Source of the DNA: Streptomyces tuirus
Lineage (GTDB): Bacteria > Actinomycetota > Actinomycetes > Streptomycetales > Streptomycetaceae
Direction: 5' to 3'
Length of the DNA stretch: 64,000 nt
Assembly (NCBI RefSeq): GCF_014701095.1
Contig: NZ_AP023439.1
Coordinates: forward strand, 4,886,001-4,950,000
Positions 55,999 to 64,000 of this stretch are shown here, piece after piece. Position 1 is the stretch's first letter. Each line of letters starts with the position of its first letter. Under the pieces are notes generated by a model, which did no database searches, was not told the origin of the DNA, and worked only from the letters and a program-made list of their open reading frames with translations. Both the position numbers and the translations under genes were made by a program.

Positions 55999-58635
55999 GT
56001 GAGCGAGATACCAGCGAAGGCCACGGAGTCCGAGGACCCGTCGGAGGGCGCGAGGGCGGGGGCTGCCGACGGCTTGGCCTCCGCGGTGGGCGGTGCGCTC
56101 GCGGCCGACGGCGTGCGCACCGGGGACGCCATGTGGCAGAGCAGTCCCCCGGGATCCATCTACGACTACATCAAGGTCGCGTCCTTCTCCATCGGGCCCG
56201 ACGGACTGGTCGAGCAGTGGAGCCTGCGTGCCGAGCACCTCTTCGGCATCCCCGCCGACCGCGCCGTCGGCATGGACCCCATCGAGGCGTTCATCGACCC
56301 GCGCCATCGCGAGCGCGGCATGCGCAAGATGGCCGAGATCCTCGACGGCCGCGAGTGGACCGGAGTGGTGCCCTTCCGGATGCCGAGGGGCGTCAAGGGG
56401 GAGTGCGGCCACGAGGGGCTCGCCGAGGTGTACGTCATGCCGACGCGCACCGAGGAAGGTGAGAAGGCCGCCGTCTGCATCGTCGTCGACGTCCGCACCC
56501 TGCGCAGCATCGAGACCGACCTCGCCGCCTCGCAGGCCATTTTCAGTCAATCCCCGTTCGGATTCCTGCTGATCGATCCCGATCTGCGGGTCCGTCGCGT
56601 CAACCAGCGGTTCGCCTCCATCTTCGGCGGCACGCCCGACGACCACCACGGCAAGGGCGTCCACGACTACCTCCAGCGCGGCGAGGCCGAGCGGGTCGCC
56701 GCCACCCTGCGCCGGGTGCTGGAAACCGGCAGCTCCATCACCGACATGCACGTCACGGGCTTCGTGCCGGGCTCCGACGAGCGCCGCCACTGGTCCGTCA
56801 ACCTCTACCGCGTGCACAGCGGTTCGGGCCGCCCCATCGGGATCGCCTGGCTCGGCATCGACATCACCGCCCGCCGCGCCGCCGCCCGCGAGGCCGCCGC
56901 CGCCCGGCGCAATCTCGCCCTGCTGAACGAGGCGGGGGCCCGCATCGGCAACTCCCTCGACCTGGAGACCACGGCCCGCCAGCTCCTCGACGTCGTCGTC
57001 CCCGGCTTCTGCGACCTGGCCACGGTCGACCTCTACCAGGGCCTGCTGGCCGGCGACGAGACCCCGCCCGGGCTCGCCGACGGCAGCGCCGAGCTGCGCC
57101 GTGTGGCCTTCGCCAGCGCGGTCTCCGACGCGCCCTTCACCGGTACCGGCGTGCCCGTCGCGGTCGGCGCCGTCCACCACTACCCGTTCAACTCGCCCTG
57201 CGCGGACGCCCTGCGCACGGCCCGCCCGCAGACCGTCCCGGGCGAGGACGGCGGGCTCGTGCAGTCCACGCTGGCCGTGCCGATGGTCGCCCACGACACC
57301 GTCGTCGGGCTCGCGCAGTTCGCCCGTACGAAGGGCAGCGAGCCGTTCGGCGACCGGGACCGCGACCTCGCCGTGGAACTGGCGGCGCGGGCCGCGGTCT
57401 GCATCGACAACGCACGCCTCTACCGCCGCGAGCACGAACGCGCGTTGATACTGCAACGGTCCCTGCTCCCGCCCGGCGACCCGGAGGCCTCCGGCCTCGA
57501 CATCGCCTGCCGCTATCTGCCCGGCAACGTCAACACCGGCCGGCCCAGCGAGGTCGGCGGCGACTGGTTCGACGTCATCGAACTGCCCGGGCACCGCACC
57601 GCGCTGGTCGTCGGCGACGTCATGGGCCGCGGCCTGCGCGCCGCCGTCGCCATGGGCGAACTCCGCACGGCGGTCCGCACCCTGGCCCAGCTCGACCTGG
57701 AACCGGCCGAGGTGCTCTCCCAGCTGGACGAGATCGCCCGCGGCCTCGGCGCCCCCGGCGGCGTCCAGCAGGCGACCAGGGCGGCCCGCCGCCCCCGCGA
57801 GGCCGACCTCTCGGAGGTGTACCTCGCCACCTGCGTCTACGCCGTCTACGACTCCGTCACCCGGCGCTGCACGTTCGCCAACGCGGGCCATCTGCCGCCC
57901 GTCCTGGTCGAGCCGGGCGAGCAGGCGCTGATGCTCGACGTGCCGCCGGGCATGCCGCTCGGCGTCGGCGGCGAGCCCTTCGAGGAGGTCGAGGTCGAAC
58001 TGCCCGAAGGCGCCCTGCTCGCGCTCTACACCGACGGCCTGGTCGAAAGCCGCGACCACCCCCTGGACGAAGGTCTCCAGGCCTTCGTCAGCGCGCTCGC
58101 CGACCCGGCCCAGCCGCTGGAGGACGTCTGCGACCACGTCCTCAACACCCTCGACACCCATCACGGCGAGGACGACATCGCGTTGCTGATGGCACGTGTA
58201 CAGGGGCTGCCCACGGAGTCCGTCGGCGACTGGACCCTGCCGCGTGAGCCGCGCAGCGTGGGCCGGGCCCGCGAGTACGCCCGCGCCCAGCTGCTCGCCT
58301 GGGACATGGAACCCCTGGTCGACACCACGGAGCTCCTGGTCAGCGAACTGGTCACCAACGCCCTGCGCTACGGCGAGGGCGAGATCCGGCTGCGCCTCCT
58401 GCTCGACCGCACCCTGGTCTGCGAGGTCTGGGACTCCGGCCTGGTCCAGCCCCGCCGCCGCCGGGCCCGCGACACCGACGAGGGCGGCCGCGGCCTCCAG
58501 CTCGTCGGCCTCCTCAGCGCCGCGTGGGGCTCCCGCCGCACCCCCCGGGGCAAGACGGTGTGGTTCGAACTGCCCCTGCCCGGAGGCGACACGAGCCTGA
58601 CGGACCCGGCGGAGGCGCTGCTGAGTCTGTTCTGA
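55999..58635 (+). CDS. PAS-PAS-GAF-PP2C-HATPase regulatory phosphatase
   Basis: The 878-residue protein has a disordered start and two PAS-type sensor domains (KVASFSIGPDGLVEQWSLRA at about 55; IFSQSPFGFLLIDPDLRVRR at about 185). A GAF domain (NEAGARIGNSLDLETTARQL) is followed by the SpoIIE/RsbU-type PP2C domain (EVGGDWFDVIELPG, VVGDVMGRGLRAAV, LLALYTDGLVESRD, GEDDIALLMARV). A C-terminal HATPase shows LLVSELVTNALRYGEG and DEGGRGLQLVGLL. It likely senses an internal signal and controls a partner-switching sigma pathway. GTG 55999 follows GAGGGGA. Confidence 0.9.
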   Translation: MSEIPAKATESEDPSEGARAGAADGLASAVGGALAADGVRTGDAMWQSSPPGSIYDYIKVASFSIGPDGLVEQWSLRAEHLFGIPADRAVGMDPIEAFIDPRHRERGMRKMAEILDGREWTGVVPFRMPRGVKGECGHEGLAEVYVMPTRTEEGEKAAVCIVVDVRTLRSIETDLAASQAIFSQSPFGFLLIDPDLRVRRVNQRFASIFGGTPDDHHGKGVHDYLQRGEAERVAATLRRVLETGSSITDMHVTGFVPGSDERRHWSVNLYRVHSGSGRPIGIAWLGIDITARRAAAREAAAARRNLALLNEAGARIGNSLDLETTARQLLDVVVPGFCDLATVDLYQGLLAGDETPPGLADGSAELRRVAFASAVSDAPFTGTGVPVAVGAVHHYPFNSPCADALRTARPQTVPGEDGGLVQSTLAVPMVAHDTVVGLAQFARTKGSEPFGDRDRDLAVELAARAAVCIDNARLYRREHERALILQRSLLPPGDPEASGLDIACRYLPGNVNTGRPSEVGGDWFDVIELPGHRTALVVGDVMGRGLRAAVAMGELRTAVRTLAQLDLEPAEVLSQLDEIARGLGAPGGVQQATRAARRPREADLSEVYLATCVYAVYDSVTRRCTFANAGHLPPVLVEPGEQALMLDVPPGMPLGVGGEPFEEVEVELPEGALLALYTDGLVESRDHPLDEGLQAFVSALADPAQPLEDVCDHVLNTLDTHHGEDDIALLMARVQGLPTESVGDWTLPREPRSVGRAREYARAQLLAWDMEPLVDTTELLVSELVTNALRYGEGEIRLRLLLDRTLVCEVWDSGLVQPRRRRARDTDEGGRGLQLVGLLSAAWGSRRTPRGKTVWFELPLPGGDTSLTDPAEALLSLF

Positions 58636-58702
58636 CGGCAACCGAACGCGCGTGCTGATCGTCCTCCCCGGCAACACCATCCGCATCACCGGGGGAGACG
58701 GC

Positions 58703-59797
58703 ATGGACCACGCGGACGGCACCACCCCGACCGAGGCGGTGGCCGAGGGCGCCGCGCAGGACGCTCCCGCACCCGGCAGCGGGCAGGGCAGGCGGCGCCG
58801 GCGCCGGCTCGTACGCGCGGCGCTCGCCGTGGTCCTGGCCATGCTGGTCCCGCTGCTGTCCGTGCTGACAGCCCTGCGCGTCAACTACACGGGCGACCCG
58901 GCGGACGGCACGTACACCAGGAACCGCGACGCCCTCTGGCTCGGCCACGCCTGGGTCGACGGGCGCAAGAAGGACGCCGACGTCACCGCCCTGGCCCGGC
59001 GCCTGCGCGGCACCGGCATCCGCGACCTGTACGTCCACTCGGGCCCGCTGGAGCACGACGGCACGCTCCCCGAGTCGGTGTATCCGAGGGCCCGTTGGTT
59101 CATCGACGCCGTGCACGACAAGCTCCCCGGCGTCCGGGTCCAGGCGTTCCTGGGCGACGTCCTGGCGACCGAGGGCGACGAGGGCATGCGCCTGGAGAAC
59201 CCGAAGACCCGCGCCGCCGTCCTGCGTTCCGCCGGCCGGATCCTGGACACCGGCTACGAGGGCGTTCACCTCGACCTCGAGCCGATGCACTCCGGCGACC
59301 GGAACTTCCTGACCCTCCTCGACGCCCTGCGCCGCGAGACCCGCTCCCGGGACGCCCGGCTCTCCATCGCCGCCCACCAGATCGATCCGCTCCCGGCCTT
59401 CCACACCCTGTGGGGAAGCGTCACCGGCCACCCCAAGTGGTGGTCCCAGGAGTTCTTCGGCCAGGTCGCCCGCCGCGTCGACCAGATCGCCGTGATGTCG
59501 TACGACACGATGCAGCCGCTGCAGAGCACCTACGGCGGCTACGTCGCCCAGCAGACCTCCCTGGCGCTGGAGGTCACCCCGCCGTCCACCGACCTGCTGA
59601 TGGGCCTGCCCTTCTTCCACGAGAACCGCTTCGGGCACTGGAACCACGCCGAGACCGTCCCCGCGGCGGTCCGCGGTGTCCGCCTGGGCCTGTCCCGCAC
59701 GGACGCGGACCGGGCCCGCTTCGGCGTCGCGCTCTACATCGATTTCGCCGCCACCGAGGCGGACTGGCGTTCCTACAGGGAAGACTGGGTGCGGTGA
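58703..59797 (+). CDS. Membrane-anchored GH18-like protein
   Basis: The 364-residue protein has a basic run and one membrane anchor (RRRRRRLVRAALAVVLAMLV, then PLLSVLTALRV). The extracellular domain has a TIM-barrel look. GYEGVHLDLEPMHSGDRNFL has the D-x-E arrangement of the GH18 motif, and VDQIAVMSYDTMQPLQS is the usual second GH18 strand. The substrate is unknown. ATG 58703 has GGGGGAG upstream; an earlier ATG at 58652 lacks one. The next gene starts inside its stop (GTGA). Confidence 0.75.
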   Translation: MDHADGTTPTEAVAEGAAQDAPAPGSGQGRRRRRRLVRAALAVVLAMLVPLLSVLTALRVNYTGDPADGTYTRNRDALWLGHAWVDGRKKDADVTALARRLRGTGIRDLYVHSGPLEHDGTLPESVYPRARWFIDAVHDKLPGVRVQAFLGDVLATEGDEGMRLENPKTRAAVLRSAGRILDTGYEGVHLDLEPMHSGDRNFLTLLDALRRETRSRDARLSIAAHQIDPLPAFHTLWGSVTGHPKWWSQEFFGQVARRVDQIAVMSYDTMQPLQSTYGGYVAQQTSLALEVTPPSTDLLMGLPFFHENRFGHWNHAETVPAAVRGVRLGLSRTDADRARFGVALYIDFAATEADWRSYREDWVR

Positions 59798-60789
59798 CGA
59801 CGACCCGCCGCCCCCTCACCACCGCCGACCTCGCCCCCCTCGCCCGCGCCGCCCTCGGCCGGTCCCGCACCCTCACCGGCGTGGAACGCCTGCGCGGCGG
59901 CACCAAGAAGGGCGTCTACCGCCTCACCCTCGACGACGACTCCACCGCCGTCGCCTACGTCTGGTCCGCCGACGAGGACTACTGGGGCCGGCCGGACCCC
60001 GACCCCCGGGACGTCCTCTCGCACGGCACGGGCCTCGGCCTGTTCACGGCGGCCCACGACCGGCTCGCCGCCGCCGGCGTCCGCACCCCCCGCCTCCGGT
60101 ACGCCGACTCCACGCACACGCACCTGCCCGCGGACGCGGCCGTCGTCGAGGACCTCACCGGAGGCAGCCTGGGGGACGCCCTGGCCCGCGACCCTGAGGC
60201 GGCTCCGGAGGCCATGGAGCGGATGGCCGGGCTGCTCGCCACCCTGCACGGCCATACCGGACCCCGGTTCGGGAAGGTCGCCGTCGTCGACAACGGCGGT
60301 TCCTCGTACGGAGCCTCCTGCGAGCAGCGCGTCACCGAAGGGGCCCTGCGCGCCGTGGCCGAAGCCGCCGCCCGCGAGCCCCGCGCCGCCGCCGCACGCC
60401 GGGAGCTGGAGGAGGAGATCCACGCCCTGGCCGCCGAGGTCCGGCCCCGTGACCGCCACACCCTCGTCCACGGAGAGCTCGGGGCCGACCACGTCCTGCT
60501 CACGCCCGACGGGCATCCGGCGCTCATCGACATCGAGGGCCTGATGTACTCCGACGTGGAGCACGAACACGTCTTCCTGCGGCTCCGCTTCGGCCCCCAC
60601 TACGACGCCCTGCGCGCCCCCGGCCTGGACGAGGCACGCCTGCGCCTGTACCGCCTGGCGATGCACATCGGACTGGTCTCGGGCCCGCTGACCCTGATCG
60701 AGGGCGACTTCCCGCACCCGGACCGGATGCGGGAGATCGCCGAGCACAACCTCCACCAGGCGCTCAGCCTGCTGAAGAGCGCCTCCTGA
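59794..60789 (+). CDS. APH-like phosphotransferase family protein
   Basis: The 331-residue kinase-like protein shows the catalytic loop HGELGADHVLLTPDGHPALI followed by IDIEG. The canonical Asp of HxD is Glu here and the Asn is His, so activity in the classical sense is uncertain. GTG 59794 overlaps the previous stop. The 3' end overlaps the convergent sdhB by 26 bp. The substrate is unknown; similar proteins are common in Streptomyces. Confidence 0.8.
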   Translation: MTTTRRPLTTADLAPLARAALGRSRTLTGVERLRGGTKKGVYRLTLDDDSTAVAYVWSADEDYWGRPDPDPRDVLSHGTGLGLFTAAHDRLAAAGVRTPRLRYADSTHTHLPADAAVVEDLTGGSLGDALARDPEAAPEAMERMAGLLATLHGHTGPRFGKVAVVDNGGSSYGASCEQRVTEGALRAVAEAAAREPRAAAARRELEEEIHALAAEVRPRDRHTLVHGELGADHVLLTPDGHPALIDIEGLMYSDVEHEHVFLRLRFGPHYDALRAPGLDEARLRLYRLAMHIGLVSGPLTLIEGDFPHPDRMREIAEHNLHQALSLLKSAS

Positions 60790-61540
60790 TCTTCGAGCCC
60801 AGCCACACCAGCGGGTCGTACTTGCGGTCGACCACCCGCTCCTTCAGCGGGATCAGCGCATTGTCCGTGATCTTGATGCCCTCGGGGCAGACCTCCGTAC
60901 AGCACTTGGTGATGTTGCAGTAGCCGAGGCCGTGTTCGTCCTGGGCGGTGGCCCTGCGGTCCAGGCCCGCCTCCGACGCGGCGTCCAGCGGGTGCATGTC
61001 CAGCTCCGCCACCCGCATCAGGAAACGGGGCCCGGCGAAGGCCTGCTTGTTCTCCTCGTGGTCACGCACCACATGGCAGGTGTCCTGGCACAGGAAGCAC
61101 TCGATGCACTTGCGGAACTCCTGCGAGCGGTCCACGTCCTCCTGCATCATCCGGTACTCGCCGGGGCCGACCCCGGCCGGCGGCACGAAGGACGGGACCT
61201 CCCTGGCCTTGGCGTAGTTGAAGCCGACGTCGGTGACCAGGTCGCGGACGACCGGGAACGCCCGCAGCGGCGTCACCGTGACGGTCTCCTCCCGGCCGAA
61301 CACCGACATGCGCGTCATGCACATCAGCCGCGGACGGCCGTTGATCTCCGCCGAGCAGGAACCGCACTTGCCCGCCTTGCAGTTCCAGCGCACGGCGAGG
61401 TCGGGCGCCTGGCCGGCCTGGATGCGGTGGATGATGTCGAGCACCACCTCACCGTCGTTGACCTCGACCTCGAAGTCCTCCAGGCCGCCGCCGCCCACGT
61501 CCCCGCGCCACACCTTGAAGTGGGCCGTATAGCCGCTCAT
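60764..61540 (-). CDS. sdhB: Succinate dehydrogenase iron-sulfur subunit
   Basis: The 258-residue protein has a plant-type [2Fe-2S] N-terminal domain (WNCKAGKCGSCSAEING, LMCMTRM) and a C-terminal ferredoxin-like domain with CIECFLCQDTCHVV and CNITKCCTEVCPEGI. It relays electrons from SdhA to the membrane part. It overlaps sdhA at ATGA and converges with the APH-like gene. Confidence 0.95.
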   Translation of the reverse strand: MSGYTAHFKVWRGDVGGGGLEDFEVEVNDGEVVLDIIHRIQAGQAPDLAVRWNCKAGKCGSCSAEINGRPRLMCMTRMSVFGREETVTVTPLRAFPVVRDLVTDVGFNYAKAREVPSFVPPAGVGPGEYRMMQEDVDRSQEFRKCIECFLCQDTCHVVRDHEENKQAFAGPRFLMRVAELDMHPLDAASEAGLDRRATAQDEHGLGYCNITKCCTEVCPEGIKITDNALIPLKERVVDRKYDPLVWLGSKIRRRSSAG

Positions 61541-63501
61541 TCGTGGAGCTCCTCTTCGGCGAGGTACTTGACCAGCTCCTCCTTGTCGAACAGGGCGAGC
61601 AGGTCGTCACGGACGGGTTCGGTGGTCTCACGGGTGAGGGTGATCTGGCCGCGGACCGGGTCCGTCGCCGCCAGGCCGCCCGTGGGATCGGTGAGCGCGC
61701 ACAGCAGATTGATCCGGCGCCACCCGCGGTCCATCGCCGGATGGTCCTCACGCGTGTGCCCGCCGCGCGACTCGGTGCGCTCCAGCGCCGCGCGCGCCAC
61801 ACACTCGCTGACCAGCAGCATGTTCCTGAGGTCCAGAGCGAGGTGCCAGCCCGGGTTGAACTGACGGTGCCCCTCGACCCCGGCCCGGCGCGCCCGGAGC
61901 CGCAGCTCGGCCAGCTTCTCCAGGGCCTGCTCCATCTCCGGCTCCCGGCGGATGATGCCGACCAGGTCGTTCATCGTCTGCTGGAGTTCCTGGTGCAGGG
62001 TGTACGGGTTCTCCGGCGGGCCGCCCCTCGGCTCCTCGATCTCCGCCTCGGCCGAGAAGGGCCGCAGTGCCTCCGCTGCCGCGGCGTCGACCTGGACGTC
62101 GTCCACCACGGGCCGCGCCCCGGCCGCCCCCGCCGCGTACTCGGCCGCGTGCCAGCCGGCCCGGCGCCCGAACACCAGCAGGTCGGACAGGGAGTTGCCG
62201 CCGAGCCGGTTGGAGCCGTGCATGCCGCCGGCCACCTCACCGGCCGCGTAGAGACCGGGCACCCCGCGCGCCGCCGCCGTGTCGGACTCGACCGCGATCC
62301 CGCCCATCACGTAGTGGCAGGTGGGCCCGACCTCCATCGCCTCGGCCGTGATGTCGACGTCCGCCAGCTCCTTGAACTGGTGGTACATCGACGGCAGCCG
62401 GCGCTTGATGACCTCGGCGGGCATCCGGGTCGACACGTCGAGGAACACGCCCCCGTGCGGGGAGCCGCGCCCCTCCTTCACCTCGGCGTTGATCGCCCGC
62501 GCGACCTCGTCGCGGGGGAGCAGCTCGGGCGGGCGGCGGTTGTGGTCCGGGTCGTCGTACCAGCGGTCGCCCTCCTCCTCCGTCTCGGCGTACTTGTCCT
62601 TGAAGACGTCGGGGATGTAGTCGAACATGAACCGCTTGCCGTCGGAGTTGCGCAGCACACCGCCGTCGCCGCGCACCGACTCGGTGACGAGGATGCCCTT
62701 CACCGACGGCGGCCAGACCATGCCGGTCGGGTGGAACTGCACGAACTCCATGTTCAGCAGGGGAGCACCGGCGAGCAGGGCCAGCGCGTGGCCGTCGCCC
62801 GTGTACTCCCACGAGTTCGACGTCACCTTGAAGGACTTGCCGATGCCGCCGGTGGCGATCACCACGGCGGGTGCCTCCAGCACGAAGAAGCGGCCCGACT
62901 CGCGCTCGTAGCCGAACACCCCGGAGACCCGGCCGCCCGCGGCGGAGCCGCCGCCGGACACCGTCTTCAGCACGCGCGTGACCGTGCACTCCTGGAAGAC
63001 CTTCAGCCGGGACTCGTAGTCGCCGGTCTCCTTGAAGTCCTCCTGCTGCAGTGCGACGATCTTCTGCTGGAGCGTGCGGATCAGCTCGAGGCCCGTGCGG
63101 TCGCCGACGTGGGCGAGGCGCGGGTACTCGTGGCCGCCGAAGTTGCGCTGGGAGATCCGGCCGTCCTCGGTACGGTCGAACAGCGCCCCCCAGGTCTCCA
63201 GCTCCCACACCCGCTGCGGTGCCTCCTGGGCGTGCAGTTCGGCCATCCGCCACTGGTTGAGGAACTTGCCGCCGCGCATGGTGTCGCGGAAGTGCACCTG
63301 CCAGGAGTCGTTCTCGTTGGCGTTGGCCATCGCCGCGGCGATGCCGCCCTCGGCCATCACGGTGTGCGCCTTGCCGAACAGCGACTTGCAGATCACGGCC
63401 GTACGGGCGCCCCGCTCACGGGCCTCGATGGCGGCGCGCAGGCCCGCGCCGCCCGCGCCCACCACGACGACGTCCCACTCCTGCCGGTCGACCACGGACA
63501 T
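61537..63501 (-). CDS. sdhA: Succinate dehydrogenase flavoprotein subunit
   Basis: The 654-residue protein shows the FAD motif DVVVVGAGGAGLRAAIEAR, the covalent-flavin region SLFGKAHTVMAEGG, FHPTGM and the active-site GPTCHYVMGGIAVESDT and GSNRLGGNSLSDLLVFGRRAG. ATG 63501 (MSVVDRQEWD) is chosen; the longer frame overlaps the membrane-anchor gene. It oxidises succinate to fumarate, which the two fumarases of this window then hydrate. Confidence 0.96.
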   Translation of the reverse strand: MSVVDRQEWDVVVVGAGGAGLRAAIEARERGARTAVICKSLFGKAHTVMAEGGIAAAMANANENDSWQVHFRDTMRGGKFLNQWRMAELHAQEAPQRVWELETWGALFDRTEDGRISQRNFGGHEYPRLAHVGDRTGLELIRTLQQKIVALQQEDFKETGDYESRLKVFQECTVTRVLKTVSGGGSAAGGRVSGVFGYERESGRFFVLEAPAVVIATGGIGKSFKVTSNSWEYTGDGHALALLAGAPLLNMEFVQFHPTGMVWPPSVKGILVTESVRGDGGVLRNSDGKRFMFDYIPDVFKDKYAETEEEGDRWYDDPDHNRRPPELLPRDEVARAINAEVKEGRGSPHGGVFLDVSTRMPAEVIKRRLPSMYHQFKELADVDITAEAMEVGPTCHYVMGGIAVESDTAAARGVPGLYAAGEVAGGMHGSNRLGGNSLSDLLVFGRRAGWHAAEYAAGAAGARPVVDDVQVDAAAAEALRPFSAEAEIEEPRGGPPENPYTLHQELQQTMNDLVGIIRREPEMEQALEKLAELRLRARRAGVEGHRQFNPGWHLALDLRNMLLVSECVARAALERTESRGGHTREDHPAMDRGWRRINLLCALTDPTGGLAATDPVRGQITLTRETTEPVRDDLLALFDKEELVKYLAEEELHE

Positions 63502-63518
63502 CAAAAGGCCCCATCCCT

Positions 63519-64000
63519 CTAGAAGAAGCGCGGATCGTCGAAGGCGCCGGACGCGACCAGGTAGACGTAGAAGTCGGCGAGCGCCACGCTCACCAGGGAC
63601 GCCCAGGCGAGCTGCATGTGCCGGGCGTTGAGCTTCCCCGCCCACTGCCACATCCGGTAGCGCACGGGATGCCGGGAGAAGTGCTTGAGCTTGCCGCCGA
63701 CGATGTGCCGGCAGGAGTGGCAGGAGATCGTGTACGCCCAGATCAGCACGATGTTGACCAGGAACACCAGGGTGCCGAGCCCCATGTGGCCCCAGTCGTA
63801 GTTCTCGTCGCGGAAGGCGAGCACGGTGTCGTACGTGAGGATCCCGGCGACGGCCAGCGCGGCGTAGAAGAAGTACCGGTGGATGTTCTGCAGGATCAGC
63901 GGGAAGCGGGTCTCACCGCTGTACTTCTTGTGCGGCTCGGCCACCGCGCAGGCCGGCGGGGACGCCCAGAAGCCCCGGTAGTAGGCCTTGCGGTAGTAGT
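63519..64000 (-). CDS. Succinate dehydrogenase membrane-anchor protein, 5'-truncated
   Basis: The frame is open to the window edge (YYRKAYYRGFWASPPACAV before the in-frame GTG at 63944), so the start is upstream. Visible are three to four membrane segments (YFFYAALAVAGILTYDTVLA, LGTLVFLVNIVLIWAYTISC, LAWASLVSVALADFYVYLVA) and a CHSCRHIVGGK motif that may bind haem or metal. It heads the sdh operon and gives the membrane anchor of the complex. Confidence 0.85.
   Translation of the reverse strand, partial: YYRKAYYRGFWASPPACAVAEPHKKYSGETRFPLILQNIHRYFFYAALAVAGILTYDTVLAFRDENYDWGHMGLGTLVFLVNIVLIWAYTISCHSCRHIVGGKLKHFSRHPVRYRMWQWAGKLNARHMQLAWASLVSVALADFYVYLVASGAFDDPRFF

Overview
The window looks like Streptomyces chromosome: very high G+C, GTG/ATG starts with strongly G/C-biased third codon positions, WhiB-like and RsbU-type regulators, an ahpC/ahpD/oxyR block and class F sortase genes. 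Gene content and order (phoH, ahpDC-oxyR, fumC/fumB, wblI, glpX, xseAB, ispH, ppgK, ychF, sdhBA) match, from memory, the S. coelicolor core around SCO5025-SCO5108. That match is recalled, not searched.

Left part (1-33.7 kb): the end of an unidentified protein, a flavin-dependent oxidoreductase and an acetyltransferase. A repeat-bearing gap follows with a candidate C-rich small RNA. Then come an undecaprenyl diphosphate synthase-type prenyltransferase, PhoH, a secreted lytic transglycosylase, an AI-2E-type permease, ahpC-ahpD divergent from oxyR, and a PadR/ABC-transporter operon. Next are an SPFH protein coupled to a small ribbon-helix-helix protein with a collagen-like tail, a bifunctional penicillin-binding protein, an RsbU-like phosphatase, a DUF402 protein and two fumarases of different classes. 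The block ends with wblI, glpX, a DUF4245 protein, a nitroreductase, xseB/xseA, ispH, ppgK, a DUF6542-like membrane protein and ychF.

Middle part (33.7-50.4 kb): what looks like an inserted accessory block. A YefM/RelE toxin-antitoxin pair lies at its left edge. A decayed DUF4258 toxin fragment with a DUF2283 gene lies at its right edge. Between them is a light-responsive aromatic carotenoid cluster. It has a zinc-finger anti-sigma candidate, class F sortase, DUF4397 surface protein, ECF sigma factor LitS and divergent MerR/B12-type regulator LitR. These are followed by crtY-crtT-crtU, facing an operon of SDR gene-photolyase-crtE-crtI-crtB-Rieske gene. A perfect 14-bp inverted repeat lies between litS and litR. 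A shared two-part promoter element with an exact 13-bp spacer precedes crtY, crtE and the SDR/photolyase operon. Together these suggest the circuit: light relieves LitR, LitS is made, and LitS switches on pigment and DNA-repair genes.

Right part (50.4-64 kb): an orphan NarL-type histidine kinase, a frameshifted gene remnant, a septum-formation-like membrane protein, a GntR regulator, a 64-residue protein followed by a 25-bp tandem repeat, and a Nudix hydrolase. Then come an HATPase anti-sigma-type protein, a PAS-GAF-PP2C-HATPase phosphatase, a GH18-like secreted protein, an APH-like protein, and the succinate dehydrogenase genes sdhB, sdhA and a membrane-anchor gene running off the end. No tRNA, rRNA, CRISPR array, insertion sequence or complete prophage was recognised.
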